In this document: positions 1-5,739 of the stretch, piece after piece
How positions within the stretch are numbered: position 1 is the first letter of the stretch
Layout: every line of letters begins with the position of its first letter
Assembly: GCA_903902945.1 (NCBI GenBank)
Contig: CAIUWU010000128.1
Location: 1 to 8,271, forward strand
Reading direction: 5' to 3'
From: an uncultured Pseudomonadota bacterium
GTDB taxonomy: Bacteria > Pseudomonadota > Gammaproteobacteria > Methylococcales > Methylomonadaceae
DNA: 8,271 nt
Translations under genes and position numbers: made by a program
Notes under the pieces: model-generated
Seen by the model: only the letters and a program-made list of their open reading frames with translations
Databases searched by the model: none
Told to the model about the DNA's origin: nothing

Positions 1-68
1 ATTGATTAGCGATTTAGCTCGATGTCCCTGATCTCCATTTGTATGTTCAAAAGCTCAGGAAATAAATC

Positions 69-77
69 TGTTATGAT
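69..77 (+). promoter_or_regulatory. Candidate extended -10 promoter for the RNA/leader upstream of queA
   Basis: The sequence TG-T-TATGAT matches an extended -10 element (TGnTATAAT with one mismatch in the hexamer). No good -35 hexamer lies 16-18 bases upstream, which is tolerated for extended -10 promoters. Transcription would start near 83-85 and run through the inverted repeats to the terminator at 257-288, giving an RNA of about 205 bases. The call rests on motif match and on its position just ahead of the structured stretch. Confidence 0.4.
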
Positions 78-83
78 GAGCAG

Positions 84-288
84 TGTTGTAGTTAAGATTA
101 ATGAGAGCTATTTCTGACAATCATTAGCTACTGTAGAGCAACAATTTCATGTTACTGCGCTGTATCTACAGTAACTTTGTAATTGTTGATGTTATGAGGC
201 CACTGAATCTGGTAAGTAGAGGGCAACACTATGTATCTGCCCCCGCTACCAGATTTAAAGGCTTGCAAGTTTCTTGCAGGCCTTTTTT
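84..288 (+). ncRNA. Putative structured small RNA or queA leader, unassigned
   Basis: No protein gene is supported in 1-311. This part contains nested inverted repeats. TAATGA (99-104) pairs with TCATTA (121-126). An 8-bp arm at 139-146 pairs with 181-188 and encloses a 7-bp arm, 151-157 with 169-175. An 11-bp arm (204-214 with 247-257, one G-U) encloses a 5-bp GC-rich arm, 221-225 with 238-242. A strong intrinsic terminator follows directly. An extended -10 element sits just upstream at 69-77. It could be a trans-acting small RNA ending at 288, or the 5' leader of queA with an attenuator. I do not recognise a known family: no tmRNA tag, no RNase P or SRP signature, no T-loop of a tRNA, and no A-rich tail of a preQ1-I riboswitch. 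The 5' end is inferred from the promoter guess only. Positions 1-68 show nothing I can support. Confidence 0.45.
257..288 (+). terminator. Strong intrinsic terminator upstream of queA
   Basis: A 13-bp stem (257-269 with 273-285) contains a single T-G wobble and closes a three-base loop. It is followed by T residues through 288, which form a run of six (283-288). This is a textbook rho-independent terminator on the plus strand. It ends 23 bases before the queA start codon, so it either ends an upstream RNA or attenuates queA. Confidence 0.85.
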
Positions 289-311
289 ATTGCCTGGAGT
301 TTTGTGTTTTG

Positions 312-1331
312 ATGAAAAAAAGCGATTTCAATTACGTCTTGCCTGAAACCCTGATTGCCCAAAAACCGCTTGCCGAAAGAAGCGCCAGCCGAATGCTGGT
401 GCTGGATAAAGCGTCAGGAGCAACCAGTGATCGACAGTTCAACGAGCTGTTAAGTTTTTTGCGCCCTGATGATCTGGTGGTGTTTAACGATACCCGGGTG
501 ATTCCAGCCCGGCTGTACGGTCATAAAGCCAGTGGCGGTAAAGTCGAAATTCTGATTGAACGGCTTGAGGGTGAGCATCAGGCGCTGGCCCACATCAAAG
601 CCAGCAAAGCACCGAAGCCGGGCAGCTTTTTAAATCTCGATGGCGGCGGGGTTTGCGAAATGCTGGAACGGGAGCAGGATTTGTTCCGGTTGCGTTTTAT
701 TACCGAGCAACCCTTGCTGGAACTGCTAGCGACCATCGGCCATATTCCGTTACCGCCTTATATCGACCGTCCCGATGATGCCGATGACTTGCAGCGTTAT
801 CAGACTTTATTTGCCCAGCGTGCCGGTGCAGTGGCAGCGCCGACCGCCGGCTTGCATTTTGATCAGCCGATGCTGGAGGCCCTGGATCAGCAAGGCATTG
901 CCAAAGCTTTTGTTACCTTGCATGTCGGCAGCGGAACTTTTCAGCCGGTGCGGGTTGAAAATCTGGCCGATCATGTGATGCACAAAGAGTTTTTCCAGGT
1001 TAGCGCTGAAACCGTGACGGCAGTCGAGCAAACCCGCGCGCGTGGTGGCCGTGTCGTCGCCATTGGCACCACCGCAGTCAGAGCGCTGGAATCGGCATCG
1101 CGCAGCGGCCGATTACAGGCCGGATTTGGCGATACCGATTTATTCATTACCCCAGGCTACAGATTCCAATCGGTCGATGCTTTACTGACCAATTTTCATT
1201 TACCTGAATCGACTCTGCTGATGCTGATTTCAGCGTTTGCCGGTTATCAGCCGGTAATGCAGGCTTATCAGCACGCTATTCAACAGCACTATCGCTTTTT
1301 TAGTTATGGCGATGCGATGCTGATTATGTAA
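312..1331 (+). CDS. queA: S-adenosylmethionine:tRNA ribosyltransferase-isomerase (QueA)
   Basis: QueA transfers and isomerises the ribosyl part of S-adenosylmethionine onto preQ1 in tRNA, giving epoxyqueuosine at the wobble position of GUN-anticodon tRNAs; it is cytoplasmic. The 339-residue product is near the usual family length (about 340-356). Family signatures run along the whole length: an N-terminal DF-Y-LPE-LIAQ-P segment, VVFNDTRVIPARL (57-69), PLPPYI (146-151), GAVAAPTAGLHF (172-183), TLHVGSGTFQPVR (202-214), GTTAVRALE (252-260), TNFHLPESTLLML (293-305) and the terminal YGDAMLI. The ATG at 312 is chosen because homology begins there; an in-frame ATG at 231 would add 27 unrelated residues translated across the terminator. 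A GGAG (296-299) lies 12 bases upstream, somewhat far. The usual partner tgt is not adjacent: the next gene converges. No clear promoter fits between terminator and start. Confidence 0.97.
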   Translation: MKKSDFNYVLPETLIAQKPLAERSASRMLVLDKASGATSDRQFNELLSFLRPDDLVVFNDTRVIPARLYGHKASGGKVEILIERLEGEHQALAHIKASKAPKPGSFLNLDGGGVCEMLEREQDLFRLRFITEQPLLELLATIGHIPLPPYIDRPDDADDLQRYQTLFAQRAGAVAAPTAGLHFDQPMLEALDQQGIAKAFVTLHVGSGTFQPVRVENLADHVMHKEFFQVSAETVTAVEQTRARGGRVVAIGTTAVRALESASRSGRLQAGFGDTDLFITPGYRFQSVDALLTNFHLPESTLLMLISAFAGYQPVMQAYQHAIQQHYRFFSYGDAMLIM

Positions 1332-1334
1332 AAG

Positions 1335-1378
1335 CCTGACTACAACCCCAGTTCGCTGAGCCCGGGGTGCTCGTCAGG
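1335..1378 (-). terminator. Possible weak terminator hairpin between converging queA and DUF1348 gene
   Basis: CCTGAC (1335-1340) pairs with GTCAGG (1373-1378) and encloses ACCCC (1345-1349) with GGGGT (1364-1368). On the minus strand the stem is followed by C-TTTT-AC, a short U tract formed by the bases of the queA stop region. The hairpin overlaps the last codons of the DUF1348 gene. The U tract is short and the loops are large, so termination strength is uncertain. Confidence 0.35.
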
Positions 1379-1807
1379 TCTGCGGCCATGTGGCCAGTGA
1401 AATAAACGCTGTTCTGGGTCGATGGCTAAATCGTTGATACTGGCAAAGCGGCGTTGCATCAGACCCTGCTCGTTAAATTCCCAGTTTTCGTTGCCATAAC
1501 TGCGGAACCACTCATCGTTGGCATTGCGCCATTCGTAGGCAAAGCGAACCGCAATCCGGTTGCCGGCGGTTGCCCATAGCTCTTTGATCAGCCGGTAATC
1601 CAGTTCTTTTTCCCATTTACGGGTCAGAAAGGCATGCACCTGATCTCTACCCCTGGGAAACTCGTTACGGTTACGCCACTGCGTGTCTTCGCTGTAAACC
1701 TGAACCACACGGTCTGGATCGCGACTGTTCCAGGCATCTTCGGCCATGCGTACTTTTAAGTTAGCGGTTTCGATTGTGAAAGGCGGTAACGGTGGCTTGT
1801 TGTTCAT
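1340..1807 (-). CDS. DUF1348 family protein, NTF2-like (SnoaL-like) fold
   Basis: The 155-residue product matches the DUF1348 family over its full length. The pattern includes KVRMAEDAWNSRDPDRV (18-34), QWRNRNEFPRGR (43-54), FLTRKWEKELDYRLIKELW (60-78), RIAVRFAYEW (84-93), RSYGNENWEF (102-111), RRFASINDL (119-127) and the terminal GRRPDEHPGLSELGL. The family is placed in the NTF2-like superfamily of cone-shaped alpha+beta folds; its biochemical role is not established, and no catalytic residues can be assigned here. There is no signal peptide, so it is probably cytoplasmic. An AAGGA sits 8 bases before the ATG. The gene starts 19 bases after the stop of the upstream ATPase gene on the same strand, so the two are probably co-transcribed. 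Its stop codon lies 8 bases from that of queA, on the opposite strand. Confidence 0.92.
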   Translation of the reverse strand: MNNKPPLPPFTIETANLKVRMAEDAWNSRDPDRVVQVYSEDTQWRNRNEFPRGRDQVHAFLTRKWEKELDYRLIKELWATAGNRIAVRFAYEWRNANDEWFRSYGNENWEFNEQGLMQRRFASINDLAIDPEQRLFHWPHGRRPDEHPGLSELGL

Positions 1808-1826
1808 AGTGAATTCCTTGGGTAGA

Positions 1827-4499
1827 TCAGGATTTGAGCAATCGGCGGCACAGCAATTTTTCCAGTCCGATTACCCCATAGATGAGCAAGCTTACCATGC
1901 CTATCAACAGCCATTCGTTTAATCCGATAGCACTGGTACCAAACAATTGCTGCATCGGTGACCAGTAACTGAACAGCAGTTGCAGCAGAGTCATGGTAAC
2001 GACGCCAAGAATTAGCCAGCGGTTACTGACAATACCGACTGACAACACGGAATGCCTGAGTGAGCGGCAATTGAACAAATACAGAATCTGGCCAAACACG
2101 AAGACATTAACCGCGGCAGTACGCGCGGCTGCCAGTGATTCCTGATGGGATAATTCCCAGGCGAATAAGCCGAAAGCACCGGCCAGCAGCAAGATACCGA
2201 CCAGCATAATCCGCAGCGCCAGTAATGGGGTAAAAATCGCCTGCCCGGGATGCCGGGGCTTTCGCTGCATCAGGTCGGTTTCTTTGGGTTCAAATGCCAA
2301 GGTCAGGCCCAGCAATACCGCCGTGGTCATATTGATCCAAAGGATTTGCAGAGCCGTAATCGGCAGCGCCACATTCGCCAGCACTGCGGTAGTTATTACC
2401 AGTCCTTCGCCGAGATTGGTGGGCAGAGTCCAGACGATAAATTTGACCAGATTATCGTACACGCCCCGGCCTTCTTCGACTGCAGCCTGAATGGTCGCAA
2501 AATGGTCATCGGTCAGAATCATGGCGGCGGCTTCTTTGGCGACATCGGTTCCGGACTGCCCCATGGCAATGCCGATATTGGCCTGACGCAAGGCCGGCGC
2601 ATCATTGACACCATCACCGGTCATCGCAACCACGTCGCCATTCGCTTGCATGGCCTGGACCAGCTGCAGTTTTTGCTCGGGACTGATGCGGGCATAGATA
2701 GCGCATTTTTTAACCAGCGCGGGCAATGCCGAGGGGTCCTGATCCAGCAGATCAGCACCGCTGATAACTTGTTCGGTGTGACGCATACCCAGTTGCCTAG
2801 CAATAGCCAGTGCGGTCAACGGATGATCGCCGGTAATCATTTTGACGCTAATCCCGGCCTGATAGCAGGCGCTGATAGCTTTGATTGCCTCCGGACGCGG
2901 CGGATCCATCATCGCCTGCAAGCCAATAAAGGTCAGGCCGTGCTCCAGTTGCGCAGGATGCAACCGACTGTCCGGCGATTCGGCTTGGGCAAAAGCCAGA
3001 ATTCGTAAACCCTGAGCCGCCAGCTGATTAGCGGTTTTATGAATGACCGCACTATCCAGTGTGACACGCTGTCCAGTCTGATTCAGGCTTGAATCGCAGC
3101 GCGGCAAGATCGCTTCCAACGCCCCCTTCAGATAGATTGTTTGCTGCTGATCGTGTTGATGCAGCGAGGCCATAAACTGATGCGCCGATTCGAAGCCAAT
3201 CGTATCAAGCCGGGGGAATTGCTGATTGAGCGGGGCCTGGCCGATGCCGGCCTTGAAACCAGCCAGCAGCAAAGCGGTTTCGGTGGGGTCACCTTCATAC
3301 TGTAACTGCTCACCGCTGTGGCGTGCGCGGGCATCATTACACAGAACCCCAGCCTGCAAACAGTTGATCAGGCTAGGGTAGTGATCTGGGGTAATGGCCT
3401 GGTCTGGCGCTCTTGACACACTGAAGCCGTGCTGATCGACGCTGAATAATTGTCCGCCCGCATAGATCCGCTGAACCGTCATCTGGTTCTGTGTCAGTGT
3501 GCCGGTTTTGTCGGAACAAATGACAGTCGTGCTGCCTAAGGTCTCGACTGCCGGCAGCTTGCGGATGATGGCGTTACGTTTCGCCATCCGCGACACGCCA
3601 ATTGCCAGCGTAATAGTCATCGCTGCCGGCAGACCTTCCGGTATGGCTCCAACTGCCAGCGCCACTGCTGCCATGAACATATCCAGCATAGGCTCACCAC
3701 GCCAGAGCCCGACTGCAAAGGTGATGCCGGCCAAAGCGATGATGATCCACAACAATCGCGTGGAAAACTGATCCAGTTTTTGGGTAAGCGGTGTCTCCAG
3801 GGTTTCTATGCGTCTGAGCAGGCGACTGATCAGGCCGATCTCGGTCTGATCGCCGGTTGCCACTACAATACCCAGACCACTGCCAAAATTGACCAGAGTC
3901 GATGAAAACGCCATGTTGTTGCGTTCTGCCAGCAAGGTGTTGATTGCTAATGGTGCGGTCTGTTTTGCGACCGCCAGCGATTCGCCGGTAAGGGTTGATT
4001 CATCGATTTGCAAATTGCTGCTTTGCAATAACCGGAGATCGGCAGGTACTTTGTCACCCGACTGTAAAAACACCAGATCGCCGGGAACCAGTGCGGCGGC
4101 ATTGATGATTTGCTTCTGACCATCGCGCAACACCGTGGCAGTCTGATTCAAATGTCGACTCAAGGCGCTGATGGCTTTAAGCGCCCCAGCCTCCTGACTA
4201 AAACCTATCGCCGCATTAACGATCACTACCCCGAAAATAACGCTGGCATCGAGCCATTCCTGTAAGCAAGCGGTAATGATTGCGGATGCCAGCAGAATAT
4301 AAATCAGCGGCTGGTTGAATTGCGAAATCAAGAGTCGCCAGCGACTTTTAGCCGGGGTCCGGGCTAGCTGATTAAGCCCATATTGTTGCTGATATCGTGC
4401 AACCTGAGTCTGGCTTAATCCTTGCTTGCTGTCGCTCGCAAACTGATTCAGCACCGATTCAGCGGCCAAGTGATGCCAGTTATTATCTGAACTTTGCAT
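1827..4499 (-). CDS. P2-type cation-transporting ATPase, ion uncertain
   Basis: This 890-residue inner-membrane pump has the full P-type ATPase plan: N-terminal cation_ATPase_N region (about 5-75), M1-M2, actuator domain with TGES (171-174), M3-M4 with PEGLP (287-291), phosphorylation loop DKTGT with the phospho-accepting Asp 330, nucleotide domain with KGA (458-460), hinge DPPR (532-535), MITGD (554-558), TGDGVNDAP (627-635), and six C-terminal helices (about 685-880). It resembles Ca2+/PMR1-like P2 pumps. By eye against SERCA, Glu309 (here E288), Asn768 (N695), Glu771 (E698) and Asn796 (N723) are kept. The Asp800 position is Ala727 and the Glu908 position is Gln804. Calcium is therefore not assured; other cations are possible. 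The start has no clear Shine-Dalgarno, but homology begins there. It is first in a probable two-gene operon with the DUF1348 gene and diverges from a small membrane protein gene. Confidence 0.95.
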   Translation of the reverse strand: MQSSDNNWHHLAAESVLNQFASDSKQGLSQTQVARYQQQYGLNQLARTPAKSRWRLLISQFNQPLIYILLASAIITACLQEWLDASVIFGVVIVNAAIGFSQEAGALKAISALSRHLNQTATVLRDGQKQIINAAALVPGDLVFLQSGDKVPADLRLLQSSNLQIDESTLTGESLAVAKQTAPLAINTLLAERNNMAFSSTLVNFGSGLGIVVATGDQTEIGLISRLLRRIETLETPLTQKLDQFSTRLLWIIIALAGITFAVGLWRGEPMLDMFMAAVALAVGAIPEGLPAAMTITLAIGVSRMAKRNAIIRKLPAVETLGSTTVICSDKTGTLTQNQMTVQRIYAGGQLFSVDQHGFSVSRAPDQAITPDHYPSLINCLQAGVLCNDARARHSGEQLQYEGDPTETALLLAGFKAGIGQAPLNQQFPRLDTIGFESAHQFMASLHQHDQQQTIYLKGALEAILPRCDSSLNQTGQRVTLDSAVIHKTANQLAAQGLRILAFAQAESPDSRLHPAQLEHGLTFIGLQAMMDPPRPEAIKAISACYQAGISVKMITGDHPLTALAIARQLGMRHTEQVISGADLLDQDPSALPALVKKCAIYARISPEQKLQLVQAMQANGDVVAMTGDGVNDAPALRQANIGIAMGQSGTDVAKEAAAMILTDDHFATIQAAVEEGRGVYDNLVKFIVWTLPTNLGEGLVITTAVLANVALPITALQILWINMTTAVLLGLTLAFEPKETDLMQRKPRHPGQAIFTPLLALRIMLVGILLLAGAFGLFAWELSHQESLAAARTAAVNVFVFGQILYLFNCRSLRHSVLSVGIVSNRWLILGVVTMTLLQLLFSYWSPMQQLFGTSAIGLNEWLLIGMVSLLIYGVIGLEKLLCRRLLKS

Positions 4500-4608
4500 A
4501 GGTAGGGAGCATAATTGGATTGGGCGGCTATTTTAAGCTTGTTCCATGTGAATTACAGGGTTATAGTCGCCGCTGATTTTCACTTAAATAACTATAAAAA
4601 TTTATTAC

Positions 4609-4614
4609 GGGAGG
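4609..4614 (+). promoter_or_regulatory. Ribosome binding site fixing the start of the small membrane protein
   Basis: GGGAGG lies 5 bases before the ATG at 4620. It favours this start over an in-frame TTG at 4515, which has no such site and would add 35 residues without membrane or family character. Confidence 0.8.
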
Positions 4615-4619
4615 TTGTT

Positions 4620-4832
4620 ATGGGGGATGTATTAGAACTGTTTTTCTGGATGCTGATCGTTGCCGGCGTTGCTTTTGCGCCACTAGGCTATTTTATCTAC
4701 ATGTATATCGCTAAAAATGGTGAGCCATTCGGCGACACCGAACCCCATGGCGATAGTGACTCATTGGTTCTGCGCTGGGCAGAGCGCTTAATCGAAATGA
4801 CCAAAGTCAAACTGTCGAAAGCAAGCAAATAA
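4620..4832 (+). CDS. Small single-span membrane protein of unknown function, 70 residues
   Basis: I do not recognise a family. The product has one hydrophobic segment at residues 7-30 (aromatic-rich, with a PLGYFIYMYI end), followed by an acidic, Gly/Pro-containing linker (34-48) and a basic, possibly amphipathic C-terminal helix (49-67) ending in a Lys/Ser-rich tail. With the short N-terminus and a Lys at 32 after the span, an N-out/C-in orientation is plausible but not certain. The ATG is chosen for its strong ribosome binding site. An AT-rich stretch containing TATAAA (4593-4598) upstream could be a -10 box, but no convincing -35 box is seen. The gene diverges from the P-type ATPase across about 120 bases and converges with the moeB-like gene. 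A functional link to the ATPase is conceivable because small membrane proteins such as KdpF and MgtR act on P-type pumps, but nothing in the sequence proves it. Confidence 0.75.
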   Translation: MGDVLELFFWMLIVAGVAFAPLGYFIYMYIAKNGEPFGDTEPHGDSDSLVLRWAERLIEMTKVKLSKASK

Positions 4833-4841
4833 GTCTAATTT

Positions 4842-4874
4842 TTTAACAAGCCGGCATAAACCCGGCTTGTTAAG
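4842..4874. terminator. Hairpin between converging genes, without a U tract on either strand
   Basis: An arm at 4843-4854 pairs with 4862-4873 (12 bp, no mismatch; a further T-G wobble at 4842/4874) around a seven-base loop. It lies between the stop codon of the small membrane protein gene (4830-4832) and that of the adenylyltransferase gene (4877-4879). On the plus strand the T run precedes the stem, and on the minus strand an A run follows it, so neither direction has the canonical U tract. It may still separate or protect the two converging transcripts. TAAGTCT flanks it on both sides (4830-4836 and 4871-4877). Confidence 0.5.
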
Positions 4875-4876
4875 TC

Positions 4877-5623
4877 TCATCGATTACCGCAGGTAGGGCA
4901 GTCTGGATTGTGTTTCAGACGCATCGTCTGCCATTCCATGGTCAGGCCATCCAGCAATAACAGGCGGCCGACCAGCGTTTCGCCAATTCCCATAATCAGT
5001 TTCATGGCTTCCAAGGCCTGAACGCTGCCGATAATCCCGGTAATCGGAGCAATGACGCCGTTTCGGGCGCAATTTTGTAATTCTTCACCATCACTCTGAT
5101 ACAGGCAGTTATAACAGGGGCTGTTGTTTTGTCCTGGCGTATAAACGCTGACCTGACCCTCAAAGCGAATTGCTGCTCCGGAAACCAGCGGGGTTTTTTC
5201 AATCACACAGGCCCGGTTGATGGCGAAACGGGTCGCGAAATTATCACTGCAATCCAGAACGACATCGGCAGCCCTGACGGCATCGAGTAACTGCTGATCT
5301 GCCAGACGAGCTTTGTGAGCATGAACGATCACATCAGGGTTGATGGTCTTGAGCGTATTCAGGGTTGAAATCACTTTGTCCATCCCTATATCCGCCGAGC
5401 GATGCGCAATCTGGCGTTGCAAATTGGTGAGATCGACCTGATCGTCATCGAAAATGCTGATTTCAGCAACACCGGCTGCAGCCAGATACATGGCTGCCGG
5501 AGAGCCAAGCCCTCCGGCACCGACGATCAGCACTTTGGCAGCAAGTAATTTTTGCTGACCGGCAATATCGATTTGCGGCAGCATGATTTGACGACTGTAT
5601 CGGAGTAATTGTTGATCGTTCAT
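4877..5623 (-). CDS. moeB: MoeB/ThiF-family adenylyltransferase (HesA/MoeB/ThiF)
   Basis: The enzyme activates the C-terminal Gly-Gly of a small ubiquitin-like sulfur carrier (MoaD or ThiS) by ATP-dependent adenylation, for molybdopterin or thiazole synthesis. The 248 residues match E. coli MoeB in length (249). Visible features are the N-terminal RYSRQIMLPQ, the nucleotide loop GAGGLG (35-40), DDDQVDLTNLQRQ (59-71) with Arg 70, Lys 83, DCSDN (124-128), and two zinc-binding pairs CYNC (C170, C173) and CPTC (C242, C245). Cys 185 lies where ThiF has its reactive Cys. MoeB and ThiF cannot be separated safely by sequence alone; the length favours MoeB. No moaD, thiS or other pathway gene is adjacent. 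The Shine-Dalgarno is poor. It diverges from groES, and a weak minus-strand promoter (TTGCAC-N17-CATTAT, 5652-5680) would overlap the groES -35 region. Confidence 0.9.
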   Translation of the reverse strand: MNDQQLLRYSRQIMLPQIDIAGQQKLLAAKVLIVGAGGLGSPAAMYLAAAGVAEISIFDDDQVDLTNLQRQIAHRSADIGMDKVISTLNTLKTINPDVIVHAHKARLADQQLLDAVRAADVVLDCSDNFATRFAINRACVIEKTPLVSGAAIRFEGQVSVYTPGQNNSPCYNCLYQSDGEELQNCARNGVIAPITGIIGSVQALEAMKLIMGIGETLVGRLLLLDGLTMEWQTMRLKHNPDCPTCGNR

Positions 5624-5666
5624 AGAAAATCAGATGTTAGCTAATGCATAGATAATGCCAAACAGC

Positions 5667-5694
5667 TTGACAGAGTGCAAAAGCCGGATATTAT
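5667..5694 (+). promoter_or_regulatory. Sigma70-type promoter of groES-groEL
   Basis: TTGACA (5667-5672), a perfect -35 hexamer, is followed after 16 bases by TATTAT (5689-5694), five of six matches to the -10 consensus. The last base of the -10 is the first base of the CIRCE operator, and the expected start near 5701 lies inside it, which suits repression by occlusion. Confidence 0.85.
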
Positions 5695-5720
5695 TAGCAC
5701 TCTTGTGCATAGAGTGCTAA
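5694..5720. promoter_or_regulatory. CIRCE operator (HrcA binding site)
   Basis: TTAGCACTC (5694-5702), nine bases, GAGTGCTAA (5712-5720) is an exact match to the CIRCE inverted repeat. HrcA binds it to repress heat-shock chaperonin genes, and its activity depends on GroEL, giving feedback on chaperonin level. The site overlaps the -10 box and the expected start of the groES transcript. hrcA itself is not in the window. Confidence 0.96.
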
Positions 5721-5739
5721 TAGTTTTTTAAACTACTTT

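Noticed and set aside
1..290. tRNA, tmRNA, RNase P or preQ1-I riboswitch in the first 290 bases
   Set aside because: No T-loop motif with matching stems, no tmRNA tag-like frame or 3' end, no RNase P core, and no A-rich tail with preQ1-I loop.
231..311. A longer QueA starting at the ATG at 231
   Set aside because: The extra 27 residues are translated across the hairpin and terminator, have no family similarity, and homology begins at the ATG at 312.
149..346. A 65-codon open frame across the leader
   Set aside because: It runs through the hairpins and terminator into queA in another frame, with no ribosome binding site or recognisable product.
2250..3008. A 252-codon plus-strand frame
   Set aside because: It lies antisense inside the P-type ATPase, whose motifs are unbroken on the other strand; its translation shows no recognisable domain.
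4515..4619. A longer version of the small membrane protein from TTG at 4515
   Set aside because: No ribosome binding site for the TTG, whereas GGGAGG precedes the ATG at 4620 at ideal spacing.
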